64,000 nt of DNA from RI-153 sp963721725. GTDB taxonomy: Bacteria > Chloroflexota > Anaerolineae > Caldilineales > Caldilineaceae. The stretch spans positions 1 through 64,000 of the forward strand of contig CAVRLX010000010.1 of assembly GCA_963721725.1 (NCBI GenBank), in the 5' to 3' direction. The position numbers and the translations under genes were made by a program. The notes beneath the pieces were generated by a model. It was given only the letters and a program-made list of their open reading frames with translations, did no database searches and was not told the DNA's origin. How positions within the stretch are numbered: position 1 is the first letter of the stretch; each line of letters begins with the position of its first letter. Of this stretch, positions 25,225 through 32,251 are shown piece after piece.

Positions 25225-25262
25225 TAAAAAGACCTGCCAGGTTTCCGAAACCTGGCAGGTCT
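25225..25262 (-). terminator. Terminator between the sugar operon and the transketolase genes
   Basis: Exact 15-base arms (25230-25244 and 25248-25262, AGACCTGCCAGGTTT) flank a CCG loop. On the minus strand five T follow, so it best ends the transketolase operon; it may also slow the convergent sugar operon. Confidence 0.8.
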
Positions 25263-25290
25263 GAGTCAAGCCCATTGCGTTTGTAACGCG

Positions 25291-26256
25291 TTACTTCTTC
25301 GCCACAATTTCCCTCACCGCCTGCACAATATCCATAGGCATCAGTCCGTATTTCGCCAACAGTTCCTCGCCGGTGCCCGATTCCGCAAAGGTATCTTTTA
25401 CACCCACAAAGTTCATTTTACACGGATGGCGTCTTGTCACCACTTGGGCCACGGCTGCGCCCAACCCACCCTGAAGCAGATGCTCTTCGGCAGTGACAAT
25501 CGCGCCGGTTTCGCGGGCGGCGGCTTCAATGGCATTGGCGTCAATCGGTTTGATCGTGTGCATGTCCAGGACACGGGCGTCAATGCCGTGCTGCTGGCTT
25601 AAAATGTGGGCTGCTTCCAACGCCGCCGCCACCATCAGCCCACAGGCGATAATCGTGACATCGCCGCCCTCGCGCAGTTGATTGGCCTTGCCAATCTGAA
25701 AAGGCACGTCGTTTGGGTAGATCACCGGCACTTTGGGGCGCCCTGTGCGCAGATAGACTGGGCCGTTGTGCGCGAACATGGCATGGGTGGCTGCCGCCGT
25801 GGAGGGGCCATCTGCCGGGACCAGCACGGTGAAGTTGGGTAACACCGTCGCCAGCGCAATATCTTCAATCCCCATCTGGCTGGGGCCATCCTCGCCAATG
25901 CTGATACCAGCATGGGATCCCACAAGCTTGACCGGCACGTTGGGGAAGGCAATCCCCATGCGGATCTGATCAAAAGCGTTGCTCCACAGAAAGGTGGCGA
26001 AACTGGCCGCCAGCACATCTTTACCCGCTGCCGCCAGTCCACTGGCAACGCCGATGAGATTGCTTTCGGCAATCCCCACGTTAAAATAGCGTGACGGAAA
26101 GGCTTTGCCAAAGGCTTCGGTGCGTGTGGAATTGCCCACGTCACCGTCAACCACCACGCTGTTGGCGTTGGCCCGCCCAATCTCCACCAGGGCTTTGCCA
26201 AAGGCATCACGTGTGGCCGCGCCGTAGTCCAATCCAATCGCTTTGCCGATCTCCAT
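25291..26256 (-). CDS. Transketolase, C-terminal subunit (split enzyme)
   Basis: With the next gene it forms a split transketolase, which moves two-carbon units between sugar phosphates in the pentose-phosphate pathway. This subunit holds the pyrimidine-binding domain (residues about 10-175: VVDGDVGNSTRTEAF, FNVGIAESNLIGVASGLAAAGK with the conserved Glu, ATFLWSNAFDQIR) and the C-terminal domain (190-310: ARVLDMHTIKPID, VTAEEHLLQGGLG). The 321 residues are typical of split forms. Its ATG directly follows the partner's TAA with no gap, so the two are co-translated in equal amounts. DXS is less likely because the order and size match two-gene transketolases. Confidence 0.9.
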   Translation of the reverse strand: MEIGKAIGLDYGAATRDAFGKALVEIGRANANSVVVDGDVGNSTRTEAFGKAFPSRYFNVGIAESNLIGVASGLAAAGKDVLAASFATFLWSNAFDQIRMGIAFPNVPVKLVGSHAGISIGEDGPSQMGIEDIALATVLPNFTVLVPADGPSTAAATHAMFAHNGPVYLRTGRPKVPVIYPNDVPFQIGKANQLREGGDVTIIACGLMVAAALEAAHILSQQHGIDARVLDMHTIKPIDANAIEAAARETGAIVTAEEHLLQGGLGAAVAQVVTRRHPCKMNFVGVKDTFAESGTGEELLAKYGLMPMDIVQAVREIVAKK

Positions 26257-27126
26257 TTAGTCTTCCTCCAATGCGCTGTAGACCGTATCCAGTTCGTCGA
26301 GAACGGCCTCTAGCTTGTCGGCGGGCACAGGTTCGCCATGCATGCGGTTGGCGCTCTTTTCAAAGATGGAAAGTCCCTTGCCTTTAAGCGTGTTGGCAAG
26401 GATGATTTGCGGCTTGTTTTTGGCTTTGCGTATGGCCTTGAATGCCTTCAAAATCGCCTTGAAATCATGGCCGTCTAGGCTATGGACTTCCCAACCGAAC
26501 GCTTCCCACTTTTTGCCCACAGGTTCCAACGCCGGCATCACATCTTTGACCGGCCCTGTTTGCTGAAATTTGTTGTAGTCGAGAATGCAGGTAAGATTGT
26601 CCACTTTGTATTTGGCCGCGCTCATAGCCGCTTCCCAGATCTGCCCCTCATCAGATTCGCCGTCGCCGATCATAACGTAGACTCGATAGCTGCGTTTGTC
26701 CACGCGCGCGGCGAGGGCATGGCCTAGGCCAATAGAAAGCCCCTGGCCCAGCGAGCCGGTGGAGGCTTCCACACCGGGCAAACGGCGCATGTTGGGGTGA
26801 CCCTCGACGGCGCTGCCAATCTCGCGCAATGTCCAGAGCAGATCGAAATCAAAATAGCCGGCCTCGGCCAGAATCGCGTACAATCCCGGTGCGGCGTGGC
26901 CTTTGCTCAAGATGAAGCGGTCTCGATCCGGCCAATCGGGCTGCTGCGCGTCGTACTCCATGACATCGCCAAAATAGAGCGCGGTCATAATATCAATGGC
27001 TGACAACGAGCTAGATGGATGCCCCGATCCGGCTTTGGTAGTAATCTCAAGGATCGTGCGGCAGAGTTGCCATGAAATCTTTTGCAGTTCTTCCACTGAA
27101 ACTTGATCTCGATGGTTGGTTGCCAT
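26257..27126 (-). CDS. Transketolase, N-terminal (TPP-binding) subunit
   Basis: This is the thiamine-pyrophosphate-binding half of the split transketolase. ATG 27126 has AAAGGA 6 bases upstream. Visible are the N-terminal ITTKAGSGHPSSSLSAIDI, HAAPGLYAILAEAG, TGSLGQGLSIGLGHA and the TPP motif GDGESDEGQIWEA ending at the Asn of DYNKFQ. It has 289 residues. It is adjacent to, and translated ahead of, the C-terminal subunit. Together with the sugar importer and PfkB it points to pentose use. Confidence 0.92.
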   Translation of the reverse strand: MATNHRDQVSVEELQKISWQLCRTILEITTKAGSGHPSSSLSAIDIMTALYFGDVMEYDAQQPDWPDRDRFILSKGHAAPGLYAILAEAGYFDFDLLWTLREIGSAVEGHPNMRRLPGVEASTGSLGQGLSIGLGHALAARVDKRSYRVYVMIGDGESDEGQIWEAAMSAAKYKVDNLTCILDYNKFQQTGPVKDVMPALEPVGKKWEAFGWEVHSLDGHDFKAILKAFKAIRKAKNKPQIILANTLKGKGLSIFEKSANRMHGEPVPADKLEAVLDELDTVYSALEED

Positions 27127-27260
27127 CAATCGTCCTTTCTGTGAGCCATCCGCCATTGAAAAACCGGGCCTCTGAGGGCTATCGCTGCTTGCCTGAGAAA
27201 CCCGGTTTGGGACGATGCTCGATTATCCACACTGCCTTTTAGCAAAAACTGCCTACCGCT

Positions 27261-27425
27261 CTATCCACGGGTGCGGATGGGGCGAGCGGAGACGCGCACC
27301 GGGTTCAACACAGGGCGCGGTTGGGGCTGCAAAGCTGCGGAAAGCTGAGCGGCCCATTGGTGAAATGCCGTCACCTTGTGATTGACAGACGCCTGCAGAG
27401 AGCCAAAAGCTTTATTCACCATCAT
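27261..27425 (-). CDS. Small basic protein of unknown function (about 54 residues)
   Basis: Twin ATGs at 27425 and 27422 lie 4 and 7 bases after a perfect GAGGAG, which is the reason to call it. The product, about 54 residues, starts MVNKAFGSLQASVNHKVTAF and ends in a Pro/Arg-rich tail (PRPVLNPVRVSARPIRTRG). There is no signal or helix long enough for a membrane span. It recalls no known family. It lies between the transketolase operon and a repeat-rich gap. It may be real, but homologues would be needed. Confidence 0.5.
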   Translation of the reverse strand: MMVNKAFGSLQASVNHKVTAFHQWAAQLSAALQPQPRPVLNPVRVSARPIRTRG

Positions 27426-27685
27426 CGTTCTCCTCGATTCAAAATCAATCACGCCGTTATGAGTTGCATTCACAATAGAGCAGCGATAAGAAAGGGTCCA
27501 TCCATCATGGCACAGGATAAAGTTATATGCAATGGTATATCCTCAAACAGATAGGGCAATCGCTGACTTCGTGATAGCAACGGATAGATTCGGCTTCTGA
27601 CAGTGACAAGTGCCTGAAGGCACTAAAACCGAGTCGATGCAGCGACTTTTCGGTGTGAGGGCAGATTTAAATCCTGCTTTAGTCT

Positions 27686-27765
27686 CTAGCGGCGGGTCAG
27701 GCTGCGCAAGAGAATCAGCGCGCCCACAAGGGCCAACGGCCAGAGCATACCAAACAGCCTTCCAT
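27686..27765 (-). CDS. Putative single-helix membrane micro-protein (frameshifted by one base)
   Basis: ATG 27765 follows GAGGAG by 4 bases. Read directly it gives only 16 residues, but one added G in the GG run near 27758 joins it to the neighbouring frame GMLWPLALVGALILL-RSLTRR-stop (stop at 27686). That makes a 26-residue peptide with one hydrophobic helix and a positive tail. The 80-base length is one short of a multiple of three, as expected for a single-base deletion. The strong ribosome site and the hairpin downstream support it. Function unknown. Confidence 0.4.
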
Positions 27766-27772
27766 CGACCTC

Positions 27773-27811
27773 CTCGGTATCTAAACTCGGTATCTAAACT
27801 CGGTATCTAAA
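27773..27811 (-). repeat. Three 13-bp tandem repeats before a micro-ORF
   Basis: On the minus strand TTTAGATACCGAG occurs three times exactly, and the final GAG joins the next GAG to form the micro-ORF's Shine-Dalgarno. It shares GATACCGAG with the 5' edge of the 17508-17546 array. Confidence 0.9.
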
Positions 27812-27956
27812 AACAAATTGGAAGGGTACGCTCACGTGTGTAAGGCCTAAAGGTATTTAATGGTCCCGTTTGTCAAGGGGCGAGAGAAGATACCGAGCGA
27901 GGAGTCAAACCAGAGGCCGCGGAGAGACTCTCCGCGGCCTGAAATTGTGCGGGAAG

Positions 27957-28949
27957 CTATGGAATGTCAGGCGAACCGTACTGCTGCGCCAACTCGTTTG
28001 CCAGCCGATAGGCGCGGATCAGGCGCTCCGGTGGCACATCGGGCTGGACAAAGTGACCAGTGCAGAAGATGAAGCCGCCGCCCGGCGCGTAGATCTCGAA
28101 GCGCTTGCGGATGTACTCGTCCAGCGCCTCGCCTTTGTGCGTGTACAGTCCGTCCACCACATCCAGCGCGCCGTAGATCACAAACTTGTCGCCATATTGG
28201 TCTTTGATGGTGCGCGGGTCCATGCCAGAGCTTTCTTGGATGGGGTGAATCATGTCATAGCCCATCTCCACCAAGTCATCCATGATCTGCATCATGTAGC
28301 CGTCGCTGTGCAACATCACATAAAGGCCGCGGCTGTGGGCGTGCTTCACCACGCGCTCGGCATAAGGGCGGATCATCTTGCGCCACATGCGCGGCGAGAA
28401 GAGCATGGTGTTGTTGCTTCCCCAATCATCCGAAAGGGTGATCATGTCCACGCCGGCGTCGGCACAGTTGTCCACCAAGCCGCACATCCAATCGGCATAG
28501 CGATCAAACCAGGCCGTCATGAGATCAGGGTGCATCCCCAGGTTCATCCAGCACTTTTCAATGCCCAGGAATGAGCTGGTCCCCTCGACCATGCCCCACA
28601 GGTGGGCGCGGATCATGCGCTTGTCGCCATACCATGCTTCGGCTTGGGCCACGTTGACCCCGGCAAAATCATAGTTCCAGTCGGTGTGGGTGATCCAATC
28701 CGGGTGGCGCGGGTCGTCGAGTTCAATGTCGGCCAGTTCGGTCACATCAAACTTGCGCCCAAACTGGTTGGGATAGGGCACAAATCCGGCGAAGATATCG
28801 ATGTTAAACTCGTCGAGAAATTGCTCGCGGCTGCCATAATCGGCCTTGAGCATCTCCACAAACTTTTTCTGATAAAGCATACAGTCCAGCGGTGTGCGAT
28901 CCGTGGGCTGATGGTGAATGGTGGCGATGACGCGTTCTTTGCTGTTCAT
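27957..28949 (-). CDS. Uroporphyrinogen-decarboxylase-superfamily protein (methyltransferase-like)
   Basis: This TIM-barrel protein is in the UroD/MtaA/CmuA superfamily. The signature start MNSKERVIATIHHQPTDRTP is clear, as are GMVEGTSSFLGIEKC, TLSDDWGSNNTMLFSP, YVMLHSDGYM and GALDVVDGLY. Residues such as His and Cys in HSDG and CTGH near the C-terminus could bind zinc as in the methyltransferase branch. At 330 residues it is full length. True haem decarboxylase activity is unlikely because no other haem gene is near. It begins 3 bases after the YhcH-family gene, so both form an operon of probable sugar or C1 catabolism. Confidence 0.8.
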   Translation of the reverse strand: MNSKERVIATIHHQPTDRTPLDCMLYQKKFVEMLKADYGSREQFLDEFNIDIFAGFVPYPNQFGRKFDVTELADIELDDPRHPDWITHTDWNYDFAGVNVAQAEAWYGDKRMIRAHLWGMVEGTSSFLGIEKCWMNLGMHPDLMTAWFDRYADWMCGLVDNCADAGVDMITLSDDWGSNNTMLFSPRMWRKMIRPYAERVVKHAHSRGLYVMLHSDGYMMQIMDDLVEMGYDMIHPIQESSGMDPRTIKDQYGDKFVIYGALDVVDGLYTHKGEALDEYIRKRFEIYAPGGGFIFCTGHFVQPDVPPERLIRAYRLANELAQQYGSPDIP

Positions 28950-28952
28950 AGG

Positions 28953-29437
28953 TTAGAGTGCGACTTTAACCACAACCTTCTTCACAGGTTGCGGCGCGTG
29001 TCCACGGCCATGCCGGGCATGTGGCCGTCTTGCGGGAAGAAGAGGGTGAACATCCCCGCTGGCAGTAAGATGAATGTGCCGTTGCCGTGGAGCGGCAAAA
29101 AGTCTTTGGCCTCGTCATAGTCGCCGGCGTCAAGTTGCGAAAGGTTAGCATAGCCCATGTGCTCGCTGCCGCTGACCACATATTGAATGTCGATATATTT
29201 GCGGTGAGCCTCCCAAAAGCCCTTTTCTTTGGGCTTGGTGTTATATTCTTGTACCAGCGCGAAGACATTATCACCGTCGATCTCCACCCGGCCCGGCGCC
29301 GTGTTGGCGAGATCGGCGGTCTGTAAATATTGGAAGCCTGCCTGCAAGCGTGCAGCCAGCCCGGCGTTGGGGCCTTGTGGCGAGAGCAAATTTGGATAAA
29401 ATCCAGATTGGATATTGCGCAATTGGTCGATAATCAT
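28953..29437 (-). CDS. YhcH/YjgK/YiaL family protein (frameshifted near the C-terminus)
   Basis: This cupin-like protein is of the family found with sialic-acid and other sugar catabolic genes (possible sugar isomerase, metal-bound). ATG 29437 follows GAGG. Family residues are visible: WEAHRKYIDIQYVVSGSEHM, ALVQEY and a late FPQDGHMPGMAVD with metal-ligand His. The direct frame stops at 28982, but one base shift near 29000 restores the usual ending, PVKKVVVKVAL, stopping at 28953. Joined length is about 161 residues. The next gene starts 3 bases after that restored stop, which supports the correction. Confidence 0.85.
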
Positions 29438-29547
29438 CTTTTTTCCTCGTCCATTGTGAATGGTTGTCGTGGGTGATCTGGGGTTGAAGTGCAAGTACTC
29501 TGATTATATCACATTGGACCGGGGCACTTTATTAGCTCTGGAATGCT

Positions 29548-29668
29548 GGGTGTAATTCCGAATAGGACGGCTCGTCAAAAAGTGCCGGGAACTTCAGAGG
29601 TGGCAAACTCGCGCTCTTTCCCCTGCGCGAAGTCCCGGCACTTCTGTTGCCCCCCTTTCATTACACCC
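29548..29668. mobile_element. MITE-like element with 9-bp terminal inverted repeats
   Basis: GGGTGTAAT (29548-29556) and ATTACACCC (29660-29668) are exact inverted ends. An inner pair AAGTGCCGGGAACTTC / GAAGTCCCGGCACTT (about 29580-29595 and 29629-29643) makes a long stem. TGGAATG occurs just outside both ends (29539-29545 and 29669-29675), like a target-site duplication with a two-base offset at the left. No transposase. It is inferred from structure only. Confidence 0.5.
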
Positions 29669-29800
29669 TGGAATGATCTCATAGTCCGCTCAAACTATCA
29701 CCCTAAAAGGCTTCCGGGCAGTTTGACATCCTTTGGAGGCAGACGTACAATATCTGAAACTTTGTGAGACGATTCACGCAAAGCGTTGCAGCTATACTGA

Positions 29801-29866
29801 GTAGCGCCACAGAGAAACAGTTTCTGCTCTTTGAAAAATGCCCTTGTGTGCTACTGCGCAGTATAG
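29801..29866 (+). repeat. Dispersed roughly 65-bp palindromic repeat, copy 3
   Basis: GTAGCGCCACAGAGAAACAG, then GCTCTTTGAAAAATG, CCCTTGTGTGCTACTGCGC and AGTATAG. The left arm has drifted (AGAGAAA for AAAGGAA). It is preceded by GCTATACTGA, which also precedes truncated copy 1. Confidence 0.8.
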
Positions 29867-29956
29867 ATTGAAAAACCATCGGTTTCCTTCTTAACTGCTC
29901 TCTTTTGCAACCAACCACAACGGAAAGCCCGCCCTTTTCTTTAGGAGGTTCTCTTT

Positions 29957-30232
29957 ATGACTCATGTTATTTTCGATCTGTGTATTCGTGACGGTGCCTG
30001 TACCGAGGTCTGCCCGGTAGAGTGCATTATCCCTGGTCAACCTGAAGAAGAATGGCCCTGGTACTACATCGATCCCGATACGTGCATTGACTGCGGTGCC
30101 TGTGTGCCGGAATGCCCGGTGGATGCAATTCTGCCTGCGGAGGATCTGCCGGAAGAATACGCCTACACCACTGAATTGAACGCCATGTTCTTTACAGAAG
30201 GGCCTGGCTACGCAGCGCTTGAAATGGGTTAA
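29957..30232 (+). CDS. Two-cluster ferredoxin (7Fe/8Fe-like)
   Basis: This small soluble electron carrier starts after a strong TAGGAGG site. Cluster motifs are C9-x5-C15-x3-C19-P-x2-C23 and C43-x2-C46-x2-C49-x3-C53-P. The second is a classical 4Fe-4S motif. The first lacks the usual inner Cys and is two residues shorter than the C-x7-C-x3-C of 7Fe ferredoxins, so it may hold a 3Fe-4S or altered cluster. An acidic linker (PEEEWPWYYIDPD) lies between them. It has 91 residues and a strong terminator follows. Possible partners are the flavoprotein at 17931 or radical-SAM enzymes. Confidence 0.9.
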   Translation: MTHVIFDLCIRDGACTEVCPVECIIPGQPEEEWPWYYIDPDTCIDCGACVPECPVDAILPAEDLPEEYAYTTELNAMFFTEGPGYAALEMG

Positions 30233-30260
30233 TCGCTGCTTCATACGATTTAGACAGCAC

Positions 30261-30290
30261 AAAACCCCTGCCCCGGCAGGGGTTTTTCTT
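30261..30290 (+). terminator. Terminator of the ferredoxin gene
   Basis: A 12-base perfect stem (AAAACCCCTGCC, 30261-30272 with 30275-30286) closes tightly on CC and runs into TTTTTCTT. It is 29 bases after the ferredoxin stop. Confidence 0.88.
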
Positions 30291-30343
30291 TCGCTCCTCT
30301 CACTGCCATCGATTTACTCCAACCACAAAAAGGAAAGTGCACA

Positions 30344-31135
30344 ATGACCGAAGCGAAAAAGATTCAGCCTCCTAATTGGAAGGGCGTCGAACGGGCTATG
30401 GTGATTATGGCTCATCCCGACGACCCAGATTTTTCGTGTGCCGGCACTGCCACCCAGATGACGCGCCAGGGCATTGAAGTCACCTATATGATCCTCACCA
30501 ACGGGGACAAAGGCAATCATAACCCGCTGGTGACGCGCAATCAGTTGATGCTCATGCGCAAGGAAGAACAGCGCGCCGCGGCCGACCTGTGCGGTGTCAA
30601 GCAGGTGATCTTTATGGATGAAGAGGACGGCTTCTTGCGCCCCACCTTTGATCTGCGCAAACGGGTCTGCCGCGAGATCCGCCGCATTCGCCCCCAGTTG
30701 ATCATCTGCCCCAGCCCCGAACGCTATCTGGTGGGCGATGGCTATATTAACCATCCTGATCATCGCAATGCTGGCCTTGTGGCGTTGGAAGCAATTTTCC
30801 CGGCGGCGGACAATCCTATGTTCTACCCGGACATGGCAAACGAAGGCTATCTGCCCCACAAGATCAGTCAACTTTATGTGACGGGGCACGACGAGGCTAC
30901 CGTGGAAGTGGAAATTACGGCTGATTTGGAGACAAAGATCCGGGCTATTCTTGCCCACAAGAGCCAGTTTGCTGAGCCGGAACAGGTGGAAAAGTGGCTG
31001 CGCGAACGCTGGGGAGATCGTCAAGACGACGGTTCTATGCGCTATTTTGAGCGCTTCAAAGGCATGCACTTTGATCGCAACGCCGATGAAGAGGAAGAGA
31101 AGATCGAGAGTAAAACCGAAGAAGAAAAGGGTTAA
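30344..31135 (+). CDS. PIG-L / LmbE family deacetylase
   Basis: This is a zinc hydrolase of the N-acetylglucosaminyl deacetylase superfamily (mycothiol, bacillithiol, lipid or antibiotic sugar substrates). ATG 30344 has AAAGGAAA 8 bases upstream. The metal motif AHPDD is at residues 23-27 (MAHPDDPDFSCAGT), with the third ligand probably His in NHPDHRNAG near 145. The Glu usually at AHPDDE is here Pro, a variant I associate with Chloroflexota and actinobacterial relatives. It has 263 residues with an acidic/Lys tail. No partner gene shows which sugar is deacetylated. Confidence 0.85.
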   Translation: MTEAKKIQPPNWKGVERAMVIMAHPDDPDFSCAGTATQMTRQGIEVTYMILTNGDKGNHNPLVTRNQLMLMRKEEQRAAADLCGVKQVIFMDEEDGFLRPTFDLRKRVCREIRRIRPQLIICPSPERYLVGDGYINHPDHRNAGLVALEAIFPAADNPMFYPDMANEGYLPHKISQLYVTGHDEATVEVEITADLETKIRAILAHKSQFAEPEQVEKWLRERWGDRQDDGSMRYFERFKGMHFDRNADEEEEKIESKTEEEKG

Positions 31136-31146
31136 CCTCCCTCAGC

Positions 31147-31185
31147 AAAAGAGCCGACAGTCGTTTTGGACTGTCGGCTCTTTTT
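31147..31185. terminator. Bidirectional terminator between the deacetylase and flgL
   Basis: A perfect 16-base stem (AAAAGAGCCGACAGTC, 31147-31162 with 31169-31184) has a GTTTTG loop and T/A tracts on both outer sides. It sits between two convergent genes and can end both. Confidence 0.9.
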
Positions 31186-31207
31186 GATTAGTGGAGAATC
31201 GCCATGA

Positions 31208-32095
31208 TTAGCGCAAAAAGTCCAGCAGGCTGCGCGGCATCACCCTGGCGGAAGTGGCTAAATTCATTTCATAGGCCCGCTCTTCTGCTGTCATCTCGGC
31301 GATGACCTCGGCCATGTCGGCGTCTACCAGTTTGCTATAAAGCTGTTTGAGATCAGTTTGGCGCTGAGCTAACCGCTCGGTGGTGCGGTCCACCCGTTGC
31401 ATACGCGAGCCGATGGAACTCTGGGCCGCGTAGGTATCTTCGCTGGCAACCTTGATTTTATCCATAAAACCTCGAATGCCCTCCTTGTCATTCGCAGCTA
31501 AATTTTGTTTTAACTCCTGTAGCTGCGAAAGCACATTGAGAATCCCACCAGATCGCCCCGATACGCCGGTCACGTTAATGGGCATAGTCTGCCCAAGCTC
31601 TACCATATGGTTGATGGTGGCGTTGTCGCCCTGGTAGACAATCGATTCGCCGTGTATGGCGAAAGGCTCGGTCTTTATTTGTTGGCCGCTAAACAGATAG
31701 TTGCCGCCTTGTTGCGTATTTGCCACCGATACCGCATTCTTCAAAAGTTCGCTTACCTGTACCGACATTGCCTTACGTTCATCTTCCGAATAGCTGTCAC
31801 TGGCACCGCGCAGGGCCAAATTGCTTGCTTCGATCATCAAATCGTTCAGCGTGCTCAACGCCTGATCGGTGCCGCTGAGCCAATCGCGGCTACTTTGCAA
31901 ATTTGTCGATTGCTTCTCCACCATGCGCAATTCACTGGCAAGGGTCATGGCGCGCTCGACTTCGGCAGGGTTGTCCGACGAGCGCAACAAACGCCGTCCT
32001 GTAGCCACACGCAACTGAGCCTCGCCCAGGCGTGCGCGCCCTTGTTGAATGTGAGAAAGCGTGTGGTTGACGATCATGCGATCTGTAATGCGCAT
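31208..32095 (-). CDS. flgL: Flagellar hook-associated protein 3, FlgL
   Basis: FlgL forms the second hook-filament junction ring, on which the flagellin filament builds. The flagellin-like N-terminal motif is MRITDRMIVNHTLSHIQQ..LGEAQLRVATGRRL with SSDNPAEVERAM, and the C-terminal coiled region ends MTAEERAYEMNLATSARVMPR-SLLDFLR, both typical. It has 295 residues. It is the last gene of the long leftward flagellar operon and follows flgK after a 156-base gap carrying a GGTGCG inverted repeat. No flagellin gene is in the window. Confidence 0.92.
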   Translation of the reverse strand: MRITDRMIVNHTLSHIQQGRARLGEAQLRVATGRRLLRSSDNPAEVERAMTLASELRMVEKQSTNLQSSRDWLSGTDQALSTLNDLMIEASNLALRGASDSYSEDERKAMSVQVSELLKNAVSVANTQQGGNYLFSGQQIKTEPFAIHGESIVYQGDNATINHMVELGQTMPINVTGVSGRSGGILNVLSQLQELKQNLAANDKEGIRGFMDKIKVASEDTYAAQSSIGSRMQRVDRTTERLAQRQTDLKQLYSKLVDADMAEVIAEMTAEERAYEMNLATSARVMPRSLLDFLR

Positions 32096-32155
32096 CTTGT
32101 TATTGTCCCATCTTGCAGCAGCCGTTCATAGATGAACAGAAAAGGTAACGATACA

Positions 32156-32219
32156 GGTGCGACGCACTCGCCACGGGGAGATTGTATATGAAAAGCGTGT
32201 ATGGCGAGTGCGTCGCACC
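32156..32219. repeat. GGTGCG inverted-repeat element, copy B
   Basis: Arms of 18 bases (32156-32173 and 32202-32219, GGTGCGACGCACTCGCCA) are identical to those of copy A at 5473-5537; the 28-base loop is unrelated. It lies between flgL and flgK, so transcripts of the operon would fold it. Confidence 0.85.
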
Positions 32220-32251
32220 CTAAACCTGAAGTGATCTCAAAAAATTACGGA

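Larger units (their letters stand above)
27474..27956. other. Gene-poor stretch with tandem repeats and a micro-ORF
   Basis: No long gene is present. It contains a 7-base-arm hairpin (AGTGCCTGAAGGCACT, about 27610), a leftward micro-ORF (27686-27765) with a terminator-like hairpin beyond it (about 27625-27660, ending TTTTA on the minus strand), and three 13-bp tandem repeats (27773-27811). Confidence 0.5.
29495..29956. other. Intergenic stretch with a MITE-like element and a dispersed repeat
   Basis: No gene is visible. It holds the 29548-29668 nested inverted repeat, the dispersed palindromic repeat copy 3 (29801-29866), and presumably promoters for the divergent YhcH operon and ferredoxin gene, which I could not define. 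Confidence 0.5.
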
